Shown piece by piece: positions 37,365 to 45,310 of a stretch of DNA of 64,000 bases. The notes beneath the pieces are model-generated. The model had not been told where the DNA came from and searched no databases. It saw nothing but the letters and a program-made list of their open reading frames with translations. This stretch comes from Photobacterium kishitanii (GTDB taxonomy: Bacteria; Pseudomonadota; Gammaproteobacteria; Enterobacterales; Vibrionaceae). Position 1 is the stretch's first letter, and every line of letters begins with the position of its first letter. The DNA lies in NCBI RefSeq assembly GCF_003026355.1, contig NZ_PYON01000001.1, positions 62,001-126,000 on the forward strand, written 5' to 3'. Made by a program: the position numbers and the translations under genes.

Positions 37365-37445
37365 CTATTATCTAAATAAAACCAATACGCAGTTAATTAA
37401 TAAAAACAAATAAAAATGCGTATATTTCATGTGGTTTTTTGTTGT

Positions 37446-37460
37446 TGGTCTAATATTTGC
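37446..37460 (+). promoter_or_regulatory. Sigma-54-like promoter for the DUF3305-DUF3306 genes
   Basis: TGGTCT-AATAT-TTGC keeps the invariant GG-N10-GC and the TTGC box. It lies 93 bases before the GTG start of the DUF3305 gene. Confidence 0.6.
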
Positions 37461-37552
37461 TTATATCTAATAAGTAGCGAAATAACGCTTATCATTAAAA
37501 GTTATGAAATAACAACATAAAGGCAGAGCAAAATCTGTCAGTAGGAGTAGAT

Positions 37553-38044
37553 GTGCCAAAACAAGCAGAATTAGAATTAAAGAAAAATGAACATGTTTGG
37601 CCTATTAATTTTCGCCTACAAGCAGAAGAACGCCAAGTAGGTCGTTGGACAACATATGCATGGACGATTGAAGATATTTGTTTGTATGAAGAAGATCTTA
37701 TCTCTGCGGTGGAAGTAGCAACTATAGGCGCAGGTAACTATATGATGCCTTTAGAACTTTTCCGTGATGAACGCATGGAGTATCGATTTAATCTTAATTC
37801 GCAAAGCCCGCATTTATTCTTTATTTGTGCTGAAGAAAATGAGCAATTAAAACCTGTTTTAGTGACCGCCGCGCAAGGTGTTGCTGCTCGTTATATGGAT
37901 GGTGATTATGTTGTTTTACACATAGAAATTCCATTAGCGGTTCAAGCATGGATGGAAGCGTTTTTAGGTCGTCATGGCGAATTATTTGAATTTAAACGTA
38001 AACGTGGCGGCGATAAGAAAAAAGGACGCTCAAGTGGCAACTAA
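37553..38044 (+). CDS. DUF3305 protein, formate dehydrogenase accessory
   Basis: A 163-residue soluble protein of the DUF3305 family, known mainly from its constant position in formate dehydrogenase gene clusters. Recognisable features: WPINFRLQAEERQVGRWTTYAWTIEDI near the N-terminus, PLELFRDERMEYRFNLNSQSPHLFFIC in the middle, and a basic tail (KRKRGGDKKKGRSSG). The function is unknown. The start is GTG with AGGAG 7 bases upstream. Its end overlaps the DUF3306 start by 11 bases, and a sigma-54-like promoter precedes it. Confidence 0.85.
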   Translation: MPKQAELELKKNEHVWPINFRLQAEERQVGRWTTYAWTIEDICLYEEDLISAVEVATIGAGNYMMPLELFRDERMEYRFNLNSQSPHLFFICAEENEQLKPVLVTAAQGVAARYMDGDYVVLHIEIPLAVQAWMEAFLGRHGELFEFKRKRGGDKKKGRSSGN

Positions 38045-38825
38045 TTTTTTTCAACGTTGGTCCAATCGTAAGTTAACTCCGGGTGAAAAGACAGAGTCGA
38101 CTATTACGGATACTGAAGCCGTTGATGATTCGATAATCTTTGAATCTGAGCATATTGAGACTCCCGAGAATATAACAATTGATGAGGTAACGAATCCTAA
38201 TAGTAAACACCCATCATCAGTTGATTCATCAACGATTCCATCAAGTTCTGTAGCAGAAGAACCGATTATTGAATTGACGATTGATGATGCAGATAAAGTG
38301 ACTTATGAATCTGGTGTTGCGTCATTTATGCAACAACAAGTGACTAAATCTGTTAAGAAAGCGGCTTTGAGGAAATTGTTTCATTCTGAAGAGTTTAATT
38401 ATATCAGTGACATGGATGATAGTACTGAAGATTTTAGCAATATGCAGGGTTTGGCACCAGAGATCGCATCACAAATGCGTGGTTGGATAAATACTGCAAC
38501 AGAGACAGCAACAGAACAATTGAAAAACGATGGAATATCAGCATTAACATCGACATCCTCACCAACACTTGATGCTGTCGATCCTATTGCTGGTGGTTCT
38601 ACGCATTCAGCAGTTACTGATTCCGAGTTAAATACCGGCGGTGACAATATCGTTGCTGCAACAACAGATCATTCGACAGTAACTCATACTGCTATAGAGA
38701 GTAATGATACAGAGGATGATTTGTTAGTTAATAACCTCGAAGCTATTAATCCTGATGATGATGCACTCCCTACGGCAGATTTATCGTTAACACCAATTAT
38801 TAATGGTCACGAGCATAAGTCATAA
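38034..38825 (+). CDS. DUF3306 protein, formate dehydrogenase accessory
   Basis: A 263-residue acidic protein of the DUF3306 family. The conserved part is short: the N-terminal TNFFQRWSNRKL and, around residues 110-165, KKAALRKLFHSEEFNYISDMDDSTEDF. Everything else is low-complexity Ser/Thr/Asp/Glu sequence, likely disordered. The start is GTG at 38034 with AAGGA 8 bases upstream; a longer frame to 37974 lies inside the DUF3305 gene and is rejected. Function unknown, but the pair DUF3305-DUF3306 accompanies periplasmic formate dehydrogenases. Confidence 0.8.
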   Translation: MATNFFQRWSNRKLTPGEKTESTITDTEAVDDSIIFESEHIETPENITIDEVTNPNSKHPSSVDSSTIPSSSVAEEPIIELTIDDADKVTYESGVASFMQQQVTKSVKKAALRKLFHSEEFNYISDMDDSTEDFSNMQGLAPEIASQMRGWINTATETATEQLKNDGISALTSTSSPTLDAVDPIAGGSTHSAVTDSELNTGGDNIVAATTDHSTVTHTAIESNDTEDDLLVNNLEAINPDDDALPTADLSLTPIINGHEHKS

Positions 38826-38913
38826 CACAAAAAATAGAATAGTTAGTTAGCCATTAATACTATTCGTAAAAATACACTGGGACAAAAAGGGAATACGACC
38901 AAAATCATAAAGA

Positions 38914-38928
38914 GAGACAATTTGGCGC
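38914..38928. promoter_or_regulatory. Degenerate enhancer-like repeat upstream of the polyferredoxin gene
   Basis: GAGACAATTTGGCGC resembles the palindrome at 28243 (GAGACAAAATGTCGC) with four differences in the right half. It lies ~100 bases before the sigma-54-like site. Confidence 0.3.
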
Positions 38929-38945
38929 GTTAGTTCGCTACAGGT

Positions 38946-38960
38946 AAGACAAAATGTCTC
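38946..38960. promoter_or_regulatory. Candidate enhancer site upstream of the polyferredoxin gene
   Basis: AAGACAAAATGTCTC shares 13 of 15 bases with the site at 28243 and is itself palindromic. It lies ~70 bases upstream of the sigma-54-like -24 box, a distance used by NtrC-type activators. Confidence 0.5.
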
Positions 38961-39028
38961 ATTGCTCAATAGCAAAATATGATCGTTATGATTTTAGTTC
39001 CTTTTAGGTCATTTTATTCCGTGAAAAG

Positions 39029-39044
39029 TTGGATCGGTTATTGC
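39029..39044 (+). promoter_or_regulatory. Sigma-54-like promoter for the formate dehydrogenase operon
   Basis: TTGGATC-GGTTA-TTGC has GG-N10-GC spacing and the TTGC -12 box, ~76 bases before the polyferredoxin start codon. Confidence 0.65.
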
Positions 39045-39119
39045 TCTATTAGAGAGTAGAAGAAAAATTATTATCTTCCAACGACACTGATTAGCGGTAG
39101 TGAGCATACAGGAATAACA

Positions 39120-40799
39120 ATGTTAAAAAGTACATTAAATGCATTTACTGATACTAATGGTGTAGCACGAGCTACGGCTATTACAGGAACAGTGGAACTT
39201 GCCAATCTTATTCCGCCTACAGTGACGTATGAAAGTCGTGGTAATTTATTGATTATTGGTACGGCAGAGCAACTACTTCAACTTGCGGATCAATTTTCAA
39301 CATTAAACAGTGTGACGTTACTGGCGACTGATTCAAACACATCTCATACCCAAACAGCCCATACGCTGTATTACAGTCAAGCTATTACCGTAAAAGGTTA
39401 TCTTGGTGCATTTGATGTTTATTGTCGCATAGGGCATGAGACCACTGCCGTCGATACTAATTTAGCGAAAATCGCTATTGGCCGTGAATGCTTTGATATT
39501 GTGGTTGATATGACGGCAACGGGGGTGATGAATGTCGAAATTCCTGCGGCTGGTTATTATGCGGTGGGTCAACGTTCTGAAGCTCAAGTCTCTGCAAAAT
39601 TAGCAGCGCTGGTGGATGAACTACCGGCCATGATTGGTACGTTTGATAAACCTAAATATTTTCGCCTTAATCCTGATCTTTGTGCGCATTCATCGAGAAG
39701 CATAAAAGGGTGTGGTCGTTGTATTGATGCCTGTCCTGCTGGAGCATTAAGTTCAGATGGGGTTGCTATTGCGATTGATCCTTACCTTTGTCAGGGAGTA
39801 GGAACATGTGCGACGGCATGTCCAACAGAAGCTATTAGTTATGCCTTACCTGATCCTCAAATTACCCAAAACTTTGTTCATAGTGTTTTAGCGCGTTATA
39901 AACAAGAAGGTGGTCAAACGCCAACACTCTTACTTTATGGTGAGCGTGATACCGATGCTGTCGCTCATGCACTTACTGAGCTTCCTTCATGTGTTATTAC
40001 GCTTGCATTAGAAGAGTTAGCCACGGTAGGTATTGATACTTGGTTTAGTGCTTTAGCTTATGGAGCGCATCAAGTTTTGTTAGCGACGAATACAAAATAT
40101 ATTCCAGCGACCATTGATACTGTATTAACCAATGAATTAACGATTGCGCAAAATTTCTTAACTGAATTAGGTTATGACGCTGATCGCATTTGTTTATTCG
40201 ATTTTTCTGATAGTGCTCATTTTAAGGGCTATGAATCCACACTTATTACTCCGATTGAAGCCGCACTAACAGGCACTAAGCGTGAAAAACTCTTTACTGT
40301 TTTAGAAACCTTAAATCAATCAAGTCCTGCACAACCAACACATTCAGCTGTAACGTCGAATGCTCCTTATGGTTCTGTGACATGTGAAACTGATGATTGT
40401 ACGTTATGTATGAGTTGTGTATCTGTTTGTCCAACACGTGCTTTGCATGCCATTGGTGATCGTCCGGGATTATTATTTGTAGAACAAGATTGTATTCAAT
40501 GTGGCATGTGTGAAAAAGCGTGTCCTGAAAAAGTGATTACCCTTGAAGCTGGCTTTAATTGGGATTGGCAAGCACGTAAAGCCGATAAGCTTATTCATGA
40601 AGAACCCGCAGCCTGTTGTATTAGTTGTGGAAAGCCTTTTGCCCCTGCATCTATGGTGAAAATGTTGACAGAAAAACTTCAAAGTCATTCACATTTTCAA
40701 GGAGAAGCTATTCGTCGTCTATCTATGTGTGAAGATTGTCGTGTTCGCGATATTTTCGAAAAGATGGAACAAGATCCACAAAGTCAGGTAAGGGTATAA
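39120..40799 (+). CDS. Polyferredoxin-like 4Fe-4S protein of the formate dehydrogenase operon
   Basis: A 559-residue iron-sulfur protein. Four ferredoxin motifs are visible in two pairs: CGRCIDACPAGAL and CATACPTEAI near residues 198-240, and CTLCMSCVSVCPTRAL and CIQCGMCEKACPEKV near 425-475. A fifth cysteine group near the end (C499, C500, C503 and C537, C540) looks like a zinc-ribbon or extra cluster site. The N-terminal ~180 residues suggest a Rossmann-type fold (GNLLIIGTAEQLLQLA). Homologues occur next to the TorD-like chaperone in Vibrio formate dehydrogenase loci; the exact role is unknown, presumably electron transfer or maturation. It begins the fdh operon, with AGGA well placed before the ATG. 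Confidence 0.85.
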   Translation: MLKSTLNAFTDTNGVARATAITGTVELANLIPPTVTYESRGNLLIIGTAEQLLQLADQFSTLNSVTLLATDSNTSHTQTAHTLYYSQAITVKGYLGAFDVYCRIGHETTAVDTNLAKIAIGRECFDIVVDMTATGVMNVEIPAAGYYAVGQRSEAQVSAKLAALVDELPAMIGTFDKPKYFRLNPDLCAHSSRSIKGCGRCIDACPAGALSSDGVAIAIDPYLCQGVGTCATACPTEAISYALPDPQITQNFVHSVLARYKQEGGQTPTLLLYGERDTDAVAHALTELPSCVITLALEELATVGIDTWFSALAYGAHQVLLATNTKYIPATIDTVLTNELTIAQNFLTELGYDADRICLFDFSDSAHFKGYESTLITPIEAALTGTKREKLFTVLETLNQSSPAQPTHSAVTSNAPYGSVTCETDDCTLCMSCVSVCPTRALHAIGDRPGLLFVEQDCIQCGMCEKACPEKVITLEAGFNWDWQARKADKLIHEEPAACCISCGKPFAPASMVKMLTEKLQSHSHFQGEAIRRLSMCEDCRVRDIFEKMEQDPQSQVRV

Positions 40800-40808
40800 G
40801 GTCATTAT

Positions 40809-41426
40809 ATGGAAAATGCAGCTATGAATTATCACGCTAATCTTGCTGATCAAGACGATTTATTACGTATTGAAATTTATAACATGTTAGCACATTTATG
40901 TCGTCAAGCTCCTGAGCAATCGGTGCTTGAATTTCTTGCTAATCTTGATGTGGATACTGCACAAACATTTCAACGTCAAACCATGGCATCAGCTTGGCCT
41001 TTATTAAAATTAGCAGCTCAAAAAACGACACTTCTTAGTGTTGAAGAAGAATATCAAGATGTTTTTATTGGTATTGGTCGTGGGGAAGTTATTCCATTTG
41101 GTTCATGGTATTTAACCGGATCTTTAATGGAAATGCCTTTGGCTTACTTACGTCAAGACTTAAAGCAACTTGGCTTTGAACGTGCTCAATCTGTCATTGA
41201 ACCAGAAGATCATATTTCAGCTTTGCTAGAAGTTATGGCAATGCTGGTGGAGGGGGGCAATGAACAGCTTCAACAAACATTCTTTAATCGTCATCTTGCA
41301 CAATGGTGTGAGAAATTTTGCACGGATTTAAAGGCAGCAAAAAGTGCTGTCTTTTATACCGCGGTTGGTGAATTAGCATGGCAATTTTTAACGATTGAGA
41401 AAACCCGTTTCTTAGAATCCCAATAA
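40809..41426 (+). CDS. TorD/DmsD-family chaperone for formate dehydrogenase
   Basis: A 205-residue all-helical cytoplasmic protein of the TorD family, which holds Mo/W-enzyme precursors and proofreads their Tat export. The family core EEYQDVFIGIGRGEVIPFGSWYLTGSLMEMPLA (seen in pieces near residues 80-115) and the EPEDHISALLEVMAML motif near 137 are present. It lies 9 bases after the polyferredoxin gene and just ahead of two Tat-dependent genes, so FdhA is its likely client. An internal ATG six codons in is an alternative start. Confidence 0.88.
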   Translation: MENAAMNYHANLADQDDLLRIEIYNMLAHLCRQAPEQSVLEFLANLDVDTAQTFQRQTMASAWPLLKLAAQKTTLLSVEEEYQDVFIGIGRGEVIPFGSWYLTGSLMEMPLAYLRQDLKQLGFERAQSVIEPEDHISALLEVMAMLVEGGNEQLQQTFFNRHLAQWCEKFCTDLKAAKSAVFYTAVGELAWQFLTIEKTRFLESQ

Positions 41427-41492
41427 AAAGATACTCGCTATAATAAAAAATCGACACCTATTAATGAGTGTGGCGATAGAGGAGCAAACGCA

Positions 41493-41690
41493 ATGAGTGA
41501 GCAAAAAACAAATAATAGTCGTCGCCAATTATTAAAAAATATTGGTTTGTCTGTTGCTGCGGGCGCTGTCGTTGCTGGAACGACAACGGCTGTTCAAGCA
41601 TCAACAACTGAGACGGATAAGAAAGATCCTAAAACAAAAAAAGGGTATCACGAAACCCAACATATTCGTGATTACTACAATACCCTATAA
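41493..41690 (+). CDS. Small Tat-signal protein of formate dehydrogenase operons
   Basis: A 65-residue protein: a twin-arginine signal (NSRRQLLKNIGLSVAAGAVV) followed by only ~30 residues ending in YHETQHIRDYYNTL. This matches the short 'formate dehydrogenase region Tat target' family that precedes fdhA in many proteobacteria. It probably binds to or matures the periplasmic enzyme; no activity is known. A good GGAG ribosome-binding site is present, and fdhA starts 12 bases after its stop. Confidence 0.88.
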   Translation: MSEQKTNNSRRQLLKNIGLSVAAGAVVAGTTTAVQASTTETDKKDPKTKKGYHETQHIRDYYNTL

Positions 41691-41702
41691 GCGGAGCCTT
41701 AA

Positions 41703-44561
41703 ATGAAACTAACTAAACGTTCCGATAAAGTGAGCAAGGATGAAAACCAATTAGGTATTTCTCGTCGTTCTTTTATTCGTAATTCTTCTCTTGCCGCTGC
41801 TGGTGGCGTTGCTGGTGCGAGCCTTTTTGCTCCGAGTTTTATGCGTAAAGCGGAAGCTTTTCCTGAAGCTGATTACAGTGCACCTAAAGTTGTTAAACGC
41901 ACAATCTGTTCTCATTGTTCTGTGGGTTGTGGCATCTATGCTGAAACTCAAGATGGTGTGTGGACTCATCAGGAACCTGCTTTTGATCATCCTTTTAATG
42001 CTGGTGGGCACTGTGCAAAAGGAGCGGCGTTACGTGAGCATGGTCATGGTGCTAGACGTGTAAAATACCCAATGAAGCTGGTTAATGGTAAGTGGAAAAA
42101 ACTGAGTTGGGAGCAAGCGTTAGACGAAGTTAGCCAGCAAGTGCTAAAAATTCGTGAAGAGTCTGGCCCTGATTCCGTTTATTTTTTAGGTTCAGCTAAA
42201 CATAACAACGAACAAGCCTATTTATTCCGTAAAATGGTATCGCTATGGGGCTCGAATAACGTCGATCACCAAGCACGTATTTGTCACTCAACCACGGTTG
42301 CAGGTGTAGCAAATACATGGGGTTATGGCGCAATGACCAACTCTTTGAACGATATGCATAACTGTAAGTCGATTCTATTTATTGGTTCTAACCCAGCAGA
42401 AGCTCACCCTGTAGCAATGCAACATATTCTGATCGCGAAAGAAACTAACGGTTGTAAAATTGTAGTGGTTGATCCGCGTCGCACTCGTACGGCTGCGAAA
42501 GCGGATCATTATGTTTCGTTACGTCCAGGTACAGATGTTGCCTTTGTATGGGGCGTGCTTTACCACATTTTCAATAATGGTTGGGAAGATAAAGAATTTA
42601 TTCGTCAACGTGTTTACGGCATGGATGAAGTGCGTGAGCAAGTGGCGAAATGGAACCCGAAAGAAGTTGAGCGTGTAACGGGCGCACCGGAAGATCAAGT
42701 TTATCAAACAGCGAAAATGTTGTCTGAAAACCGTCCTGGTTGTGTTGTTTGGTGTATGGGTGGTACGCAACATACAACGGGTAATAACAATACTCGCGCT
42801 TACTGTATTCTTGAATTAGCTCTTGGCAACATGGGGAAGTCAGGCGGCGGTGCAAATATTTTCCGTGGTCACGATAACGTTCAAGGTGCGACGGACTTTG
42901 GGGTGCTATCTGATAATTTACCTGGTTATTATGGTTTATCAGAAGGCGCTTGGAAACACTGGGCTGAAGTGTGGGATATAGATTATTCATGGCTACAAGG
43001 CCGTTTTGATCAGAATACCTATAACGGTAAAAAGCCAATGAACAGCGCCGGTATTCCCGTATCACGTTGGATTGATGGTGTTTTAGAAAATAAAGATAAG
43101 ATTGAACAACGCGATAATATTCGTGCGATGTTCTATTGGGGCCATGCGGTTAACTCACAAACCCGTGGTCCTGAGATGAAAACCGCGATGGAAAAACTGG
43201 ATATGATGGTTATTGTTGACCCATACCCAGGTGTTGCGGCAGTGATGAATGGTCGTACAGACAATGTATATCTCTTCCCTGCAACCACACAGTTTGAAAC
43301 TTATGGTTCTGTAACCGCAACTAACCGTTCTATCCAATGGCGTGATCAAGTCATTGAGCCATTGTTTGATTCAAAACCTGATCACGAAATTATGTACCTA
43401 TTAACCAAGCGTCTTGGTTTCTCTGAGCAATTATTCAAACACATAAAAGTTGAGAATGATCAGCCGAGTATTGAAGATATTACTCGTGAATATAACAAAG
43501 GTATGTGGACTATTGGTTACACAGGCCAAAGCCCTGAACGATTGAAAGAGCACCAGCAAAACTGGGGTACATTTGATCACACCACACTTGAAGCTATTGG
43601 CGGCCCTGCAAATGGTGAAACCTATGGCCTACCGTGGCCATGTTGGGGTACGCCAGAGATGAAGCATCCAGGTACACACATTCTTTATGATACGTCAAAA
43701 ACAGTAGCAGAAGGTGGCGGTAATTTCCGTGCCCGTTTTGGTGTTGAGCGTAATGGTGAGAGTTTATTGGCTGATGATAGTTATTCATTAGGTTGTGAAC
43801 TTGAGGATGGCTACCCTGAATTTACCGCTAAAATGCTTAAGCAATTAGGGTGGTGGGATGAGCTGACAGCCACAGAGAAAGCCGCTGCTGAAGGTAAGAA
43901 TTGGAAAACTGACCTTTCGGGTGGTATTCAGCGTGTGGCTATTAAGCATGGTTGTATTCCATTTGGTAATGCTAAAGCTCGTACTGTGGTATGGACATTC
44001 CCTGATGCAGTGCCTATTCACCGTGAACCACTGTACACACCACGTCGTGATCTATTGCCTGAATACCAAACATGGGATGACAGCAAAGCGATGTTCCGTT
44101 TACCAACACTTTATAAGTCTATTCAAGAAAAAGATGTATCAAAAGAATATCCAATTATTCTGACTTCTGGTCGTCTTGTGGAATATGAAGGTGGTGGTGA
44201 AGAGACACGTTCAAACCCATGGTTAGCTGAATTACAACAAGAGATGTTTGTAGAAATTAACCTCAAAGATGCTAATGACATTGGTATTCGAGACGGTGAA
44301 ATGGTGTGGGTTGAAGGTGCAGAGAAAGGGCGCATTAAAGTGAAAGCGATGGTAACGCCACGTGTTCGCGAAGGGTTGGCTTTCTTACCATTCCACTTTG
44401 GTGGTGAATTTGAAGGTGTTAGTTTACGCGATCGTTACCCTGAAGGTTGTGCGCCTTATGTTTCAGGTGAAGCGGCAAACACTGCAACCACTTATGGTTA
44501 TGATCCTGTTACCCAAATGCAAGAAACCAAAGTTACTTTGTGTAAAATCACTAAAGCGTAA
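41703..44561 (+). CDS. fdhA: Formate dehydrogenase catalytic subunit (W/Mo-bisPGD), Tat-exported
   Basis: A 952-residue member of the DMSO reductase superfamily that oxidises formate to CO2 in the periplasm. A Tat signal SRRSFIRN (19-26) precedes the 4Fe-4S motif with C69, C72, C76 and C104. The metal ligand is a cysteine, C194, followed by the catalytic H195 in ARICHSTTV, where some relatives have selenocysteine. NNNTRAYCILELALGNMGKSGGG and VVDPRRTRTAAKADHYVSLRPGTD are cofactor-binding segments. Tungstate uptake genes nearby favour tungsten as the native metal, though molybdenum cannot be excluded. It forms a complex with the downstream FdhB and cytochrome b subunits. Confidence 0.95.
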   Translation: MKLTKRSDKVSKDENQLGISRRSFIRNSSLAAAGGVAGASLFAPSFMRKAEAFPEADYSAPKVVKRTICSHCSVGCGIYAETQDGVWTHQEPAFDHPFNAGGHCAKGAALREHGHGARRVKYPMKLVNGKWKKLSWEQALDEVSQQVLKIREESGPDSVYFLGSAKHNNEQAYLFRKMVSLWGSNNVDHQARICHSTTVAGVANTWGYGAMTNSLNDMHNCKSILFIGSNPAEAHPVAMQHILIAKETNGCKIVVVDPRRTRTAAKADHYVSLRPGTDVAFVWGVLYHIFNNGWEDKEFIRQRVYGMDEVREQVAKWNPKEVERVTGAPEDQVYQTAKMLSENRPGCVVWCMGGTQHTTGNNNTRAYCILELALGNMGKSGGGANIFRGHDNVQGATDFGVLSDNLPGYYGLSEGAWKHWAEVWDIDYSWLQGRFDQNTYNGKKPMNSAGIPVSRWIDGVLENKDKIEQRDNIRAMFYWGHAVNSQTRGPEMKTAMEKLDMMVIVDPYPGVAAVMNGRTDNVYLFPATTQFETYGSVTATNRSIQWRDQVIEPLFDSKPDHEIMYLLTKRLGFSEQLFKHIKVENDQPSIEDITREYNKGMWTIGYTGQSPERLKEHQQNWGTFDHTTLEAIGGPANGETYGLPWPCWGTPEMKHPGTHILYDTSKTVAEGGGNFRARFGVERNGESLLADDSYSLGCELEDGYPEFTAKMLKQLGWWDELTATEKAAAEGKNWKTDLSGGIQRVAIKHGCIPFGNAKARTVVWTFPDAVPIHREPLYTPRRDLLPEYQTWDDSKAMFRLPTLYKSIQEKDVSKEYPIILTSGRLVEYEGGGEETRSNPWLAELQQEMFVEINLKDANDIGIRDGEMVWVEGAEKGRIKVKAMVTPRVREGLAFLPFHFGGEFEGVSLRDRYPEGCAPYVSGEAANTATTYGYDPVTQMQETKVTLCKITKA

Positions 44562-44572
44562 GGAGTCACCTG

Positions 44573-45190
44573 ATGGCACGTATGAAATTTCTTTGTGACT
44601 CTAAGCGTTGTATTGAGTGCAATGGTTGTGTAACGGCGTGTAAAAATGCTAACTCAGAAGCTGTGGGTTGGGGTATTCAGCGTCGGCGCGTTGTTACCTT
44701 AAATGATGGTCTTCCAGGGGAAACCTCAATCTCTGTAGCATGCATGCATTGTAGTGATGCGCCATGTATGGCGGTATGTCCTGCTGATTGTTTTAGCCAA
44801 ACAGAAGATGGCATTGTGCAGCACGATAAAGATTTATGTATCGGCTGTGGTTATTGCTTATTTGCTTGTCCATTTGGTGCGCCACAATTTCCTAAGCAAG
44901 AAGCTTTTGCTGAGCGTGGCAAAATGGATAAGTGTACTTACTGTTCTGGCGGTCCAAATACTGAACCGGGCTCTGAGCAAGAACGTTTGCAATATGGTGC
45001 AAATCGGATTGCAGAAGGTAAGTTGCCAATGTGCGCTTCAATGTGTGCAACTAAGTCACTGCTTGCTGGCGATGCTGAAAAAATATCTGAAATTTTCAGT
45101 AAGCGTGTTGTTGCTCGTGGTGCTAAAGATGCGGGTTGGGCCAGCACTGATGATTTAGCTTACGATGCAAGTAAAGTACGTAAAGCTTAA
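44573..45190 (+). CDS. fdhB: Formate dehydrogenase iron-sulfur subunit
   Basis: A 205-residue subunit carrying four 4Fe-4S clusters that move electrons from FdhA to the membrane cytochrome. The cysteine groups CIECNGCVTACKN, CMHCSDAPCMAVCP, CIGCGYCLFACPFG and CTYC...CASMCATKSL are visible in order. Unlike E. coli FdnH it has no C-terminal transmembrane helix. The ATG has GGAGTCACC ahead of it, 11 bases after fdhA. A hairpin follows before the cytochrome gene. Confidence 0.93.
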   Translation: MARMKFLCDSKRCIECNGCVTACKNANSEAVGWGIQRRRVVTLNDGLPGETSISVACMHCSDAPCMAVCPADCFSQTEDGIVQHDKDLCIGCGYCLFACPFGAPQFPKQEAFAERGKMDKCTYCSGGPNTEPGSEQERLQYGANRIAEGKLPMCASMCATKSLLAGDAEKISEIFSKRVVARGAKDAGWASTDDLAYDASKVRKA

Positions 45191-45200
45191 TCATCTTAAG

Positions 45201-45228
45201 ATGGGCTTAAGGTTATATTTAAGCCCAT
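45201..45228 (+). terminator. Hairpin between fdhB and the cytochrome b gene, possible attenuator
   Basis: ATGGGCTTAA / TTAAGCCCAT (10 bp, 8-base loop) with only a weak T tail (TTATA). It may set relative subunit levels or protect the upstream mRNA end. Confidence 0.5.
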
Positions 45229-45310
45229 TTATAGACTTGTTGTAATAGTTTGGCAGCCCCGTTTTTAGGTGTGCCAATTAATCCGCTTTCTGAAGTGGAC
45301 AGGAGCTTTA

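Noticed and set aside
37384-37424. ATACGCA ... TGCGTAT inverted repeat between fdhD and the DUF3305 gene
   Set aside because: 27-base spacer and no match to the enhancer-like palindromes; could be chance.
41892-42300. Possible selenocysteine codon in fdhA
   Set aside because: The ligand position is a cysteine (C194) and there is no in-frame TGA.
42598-43065. 155-codon minus-strand frame inside fdhA
   Set aside because: Antisense shadow of a strongly recognised enzyme gene.
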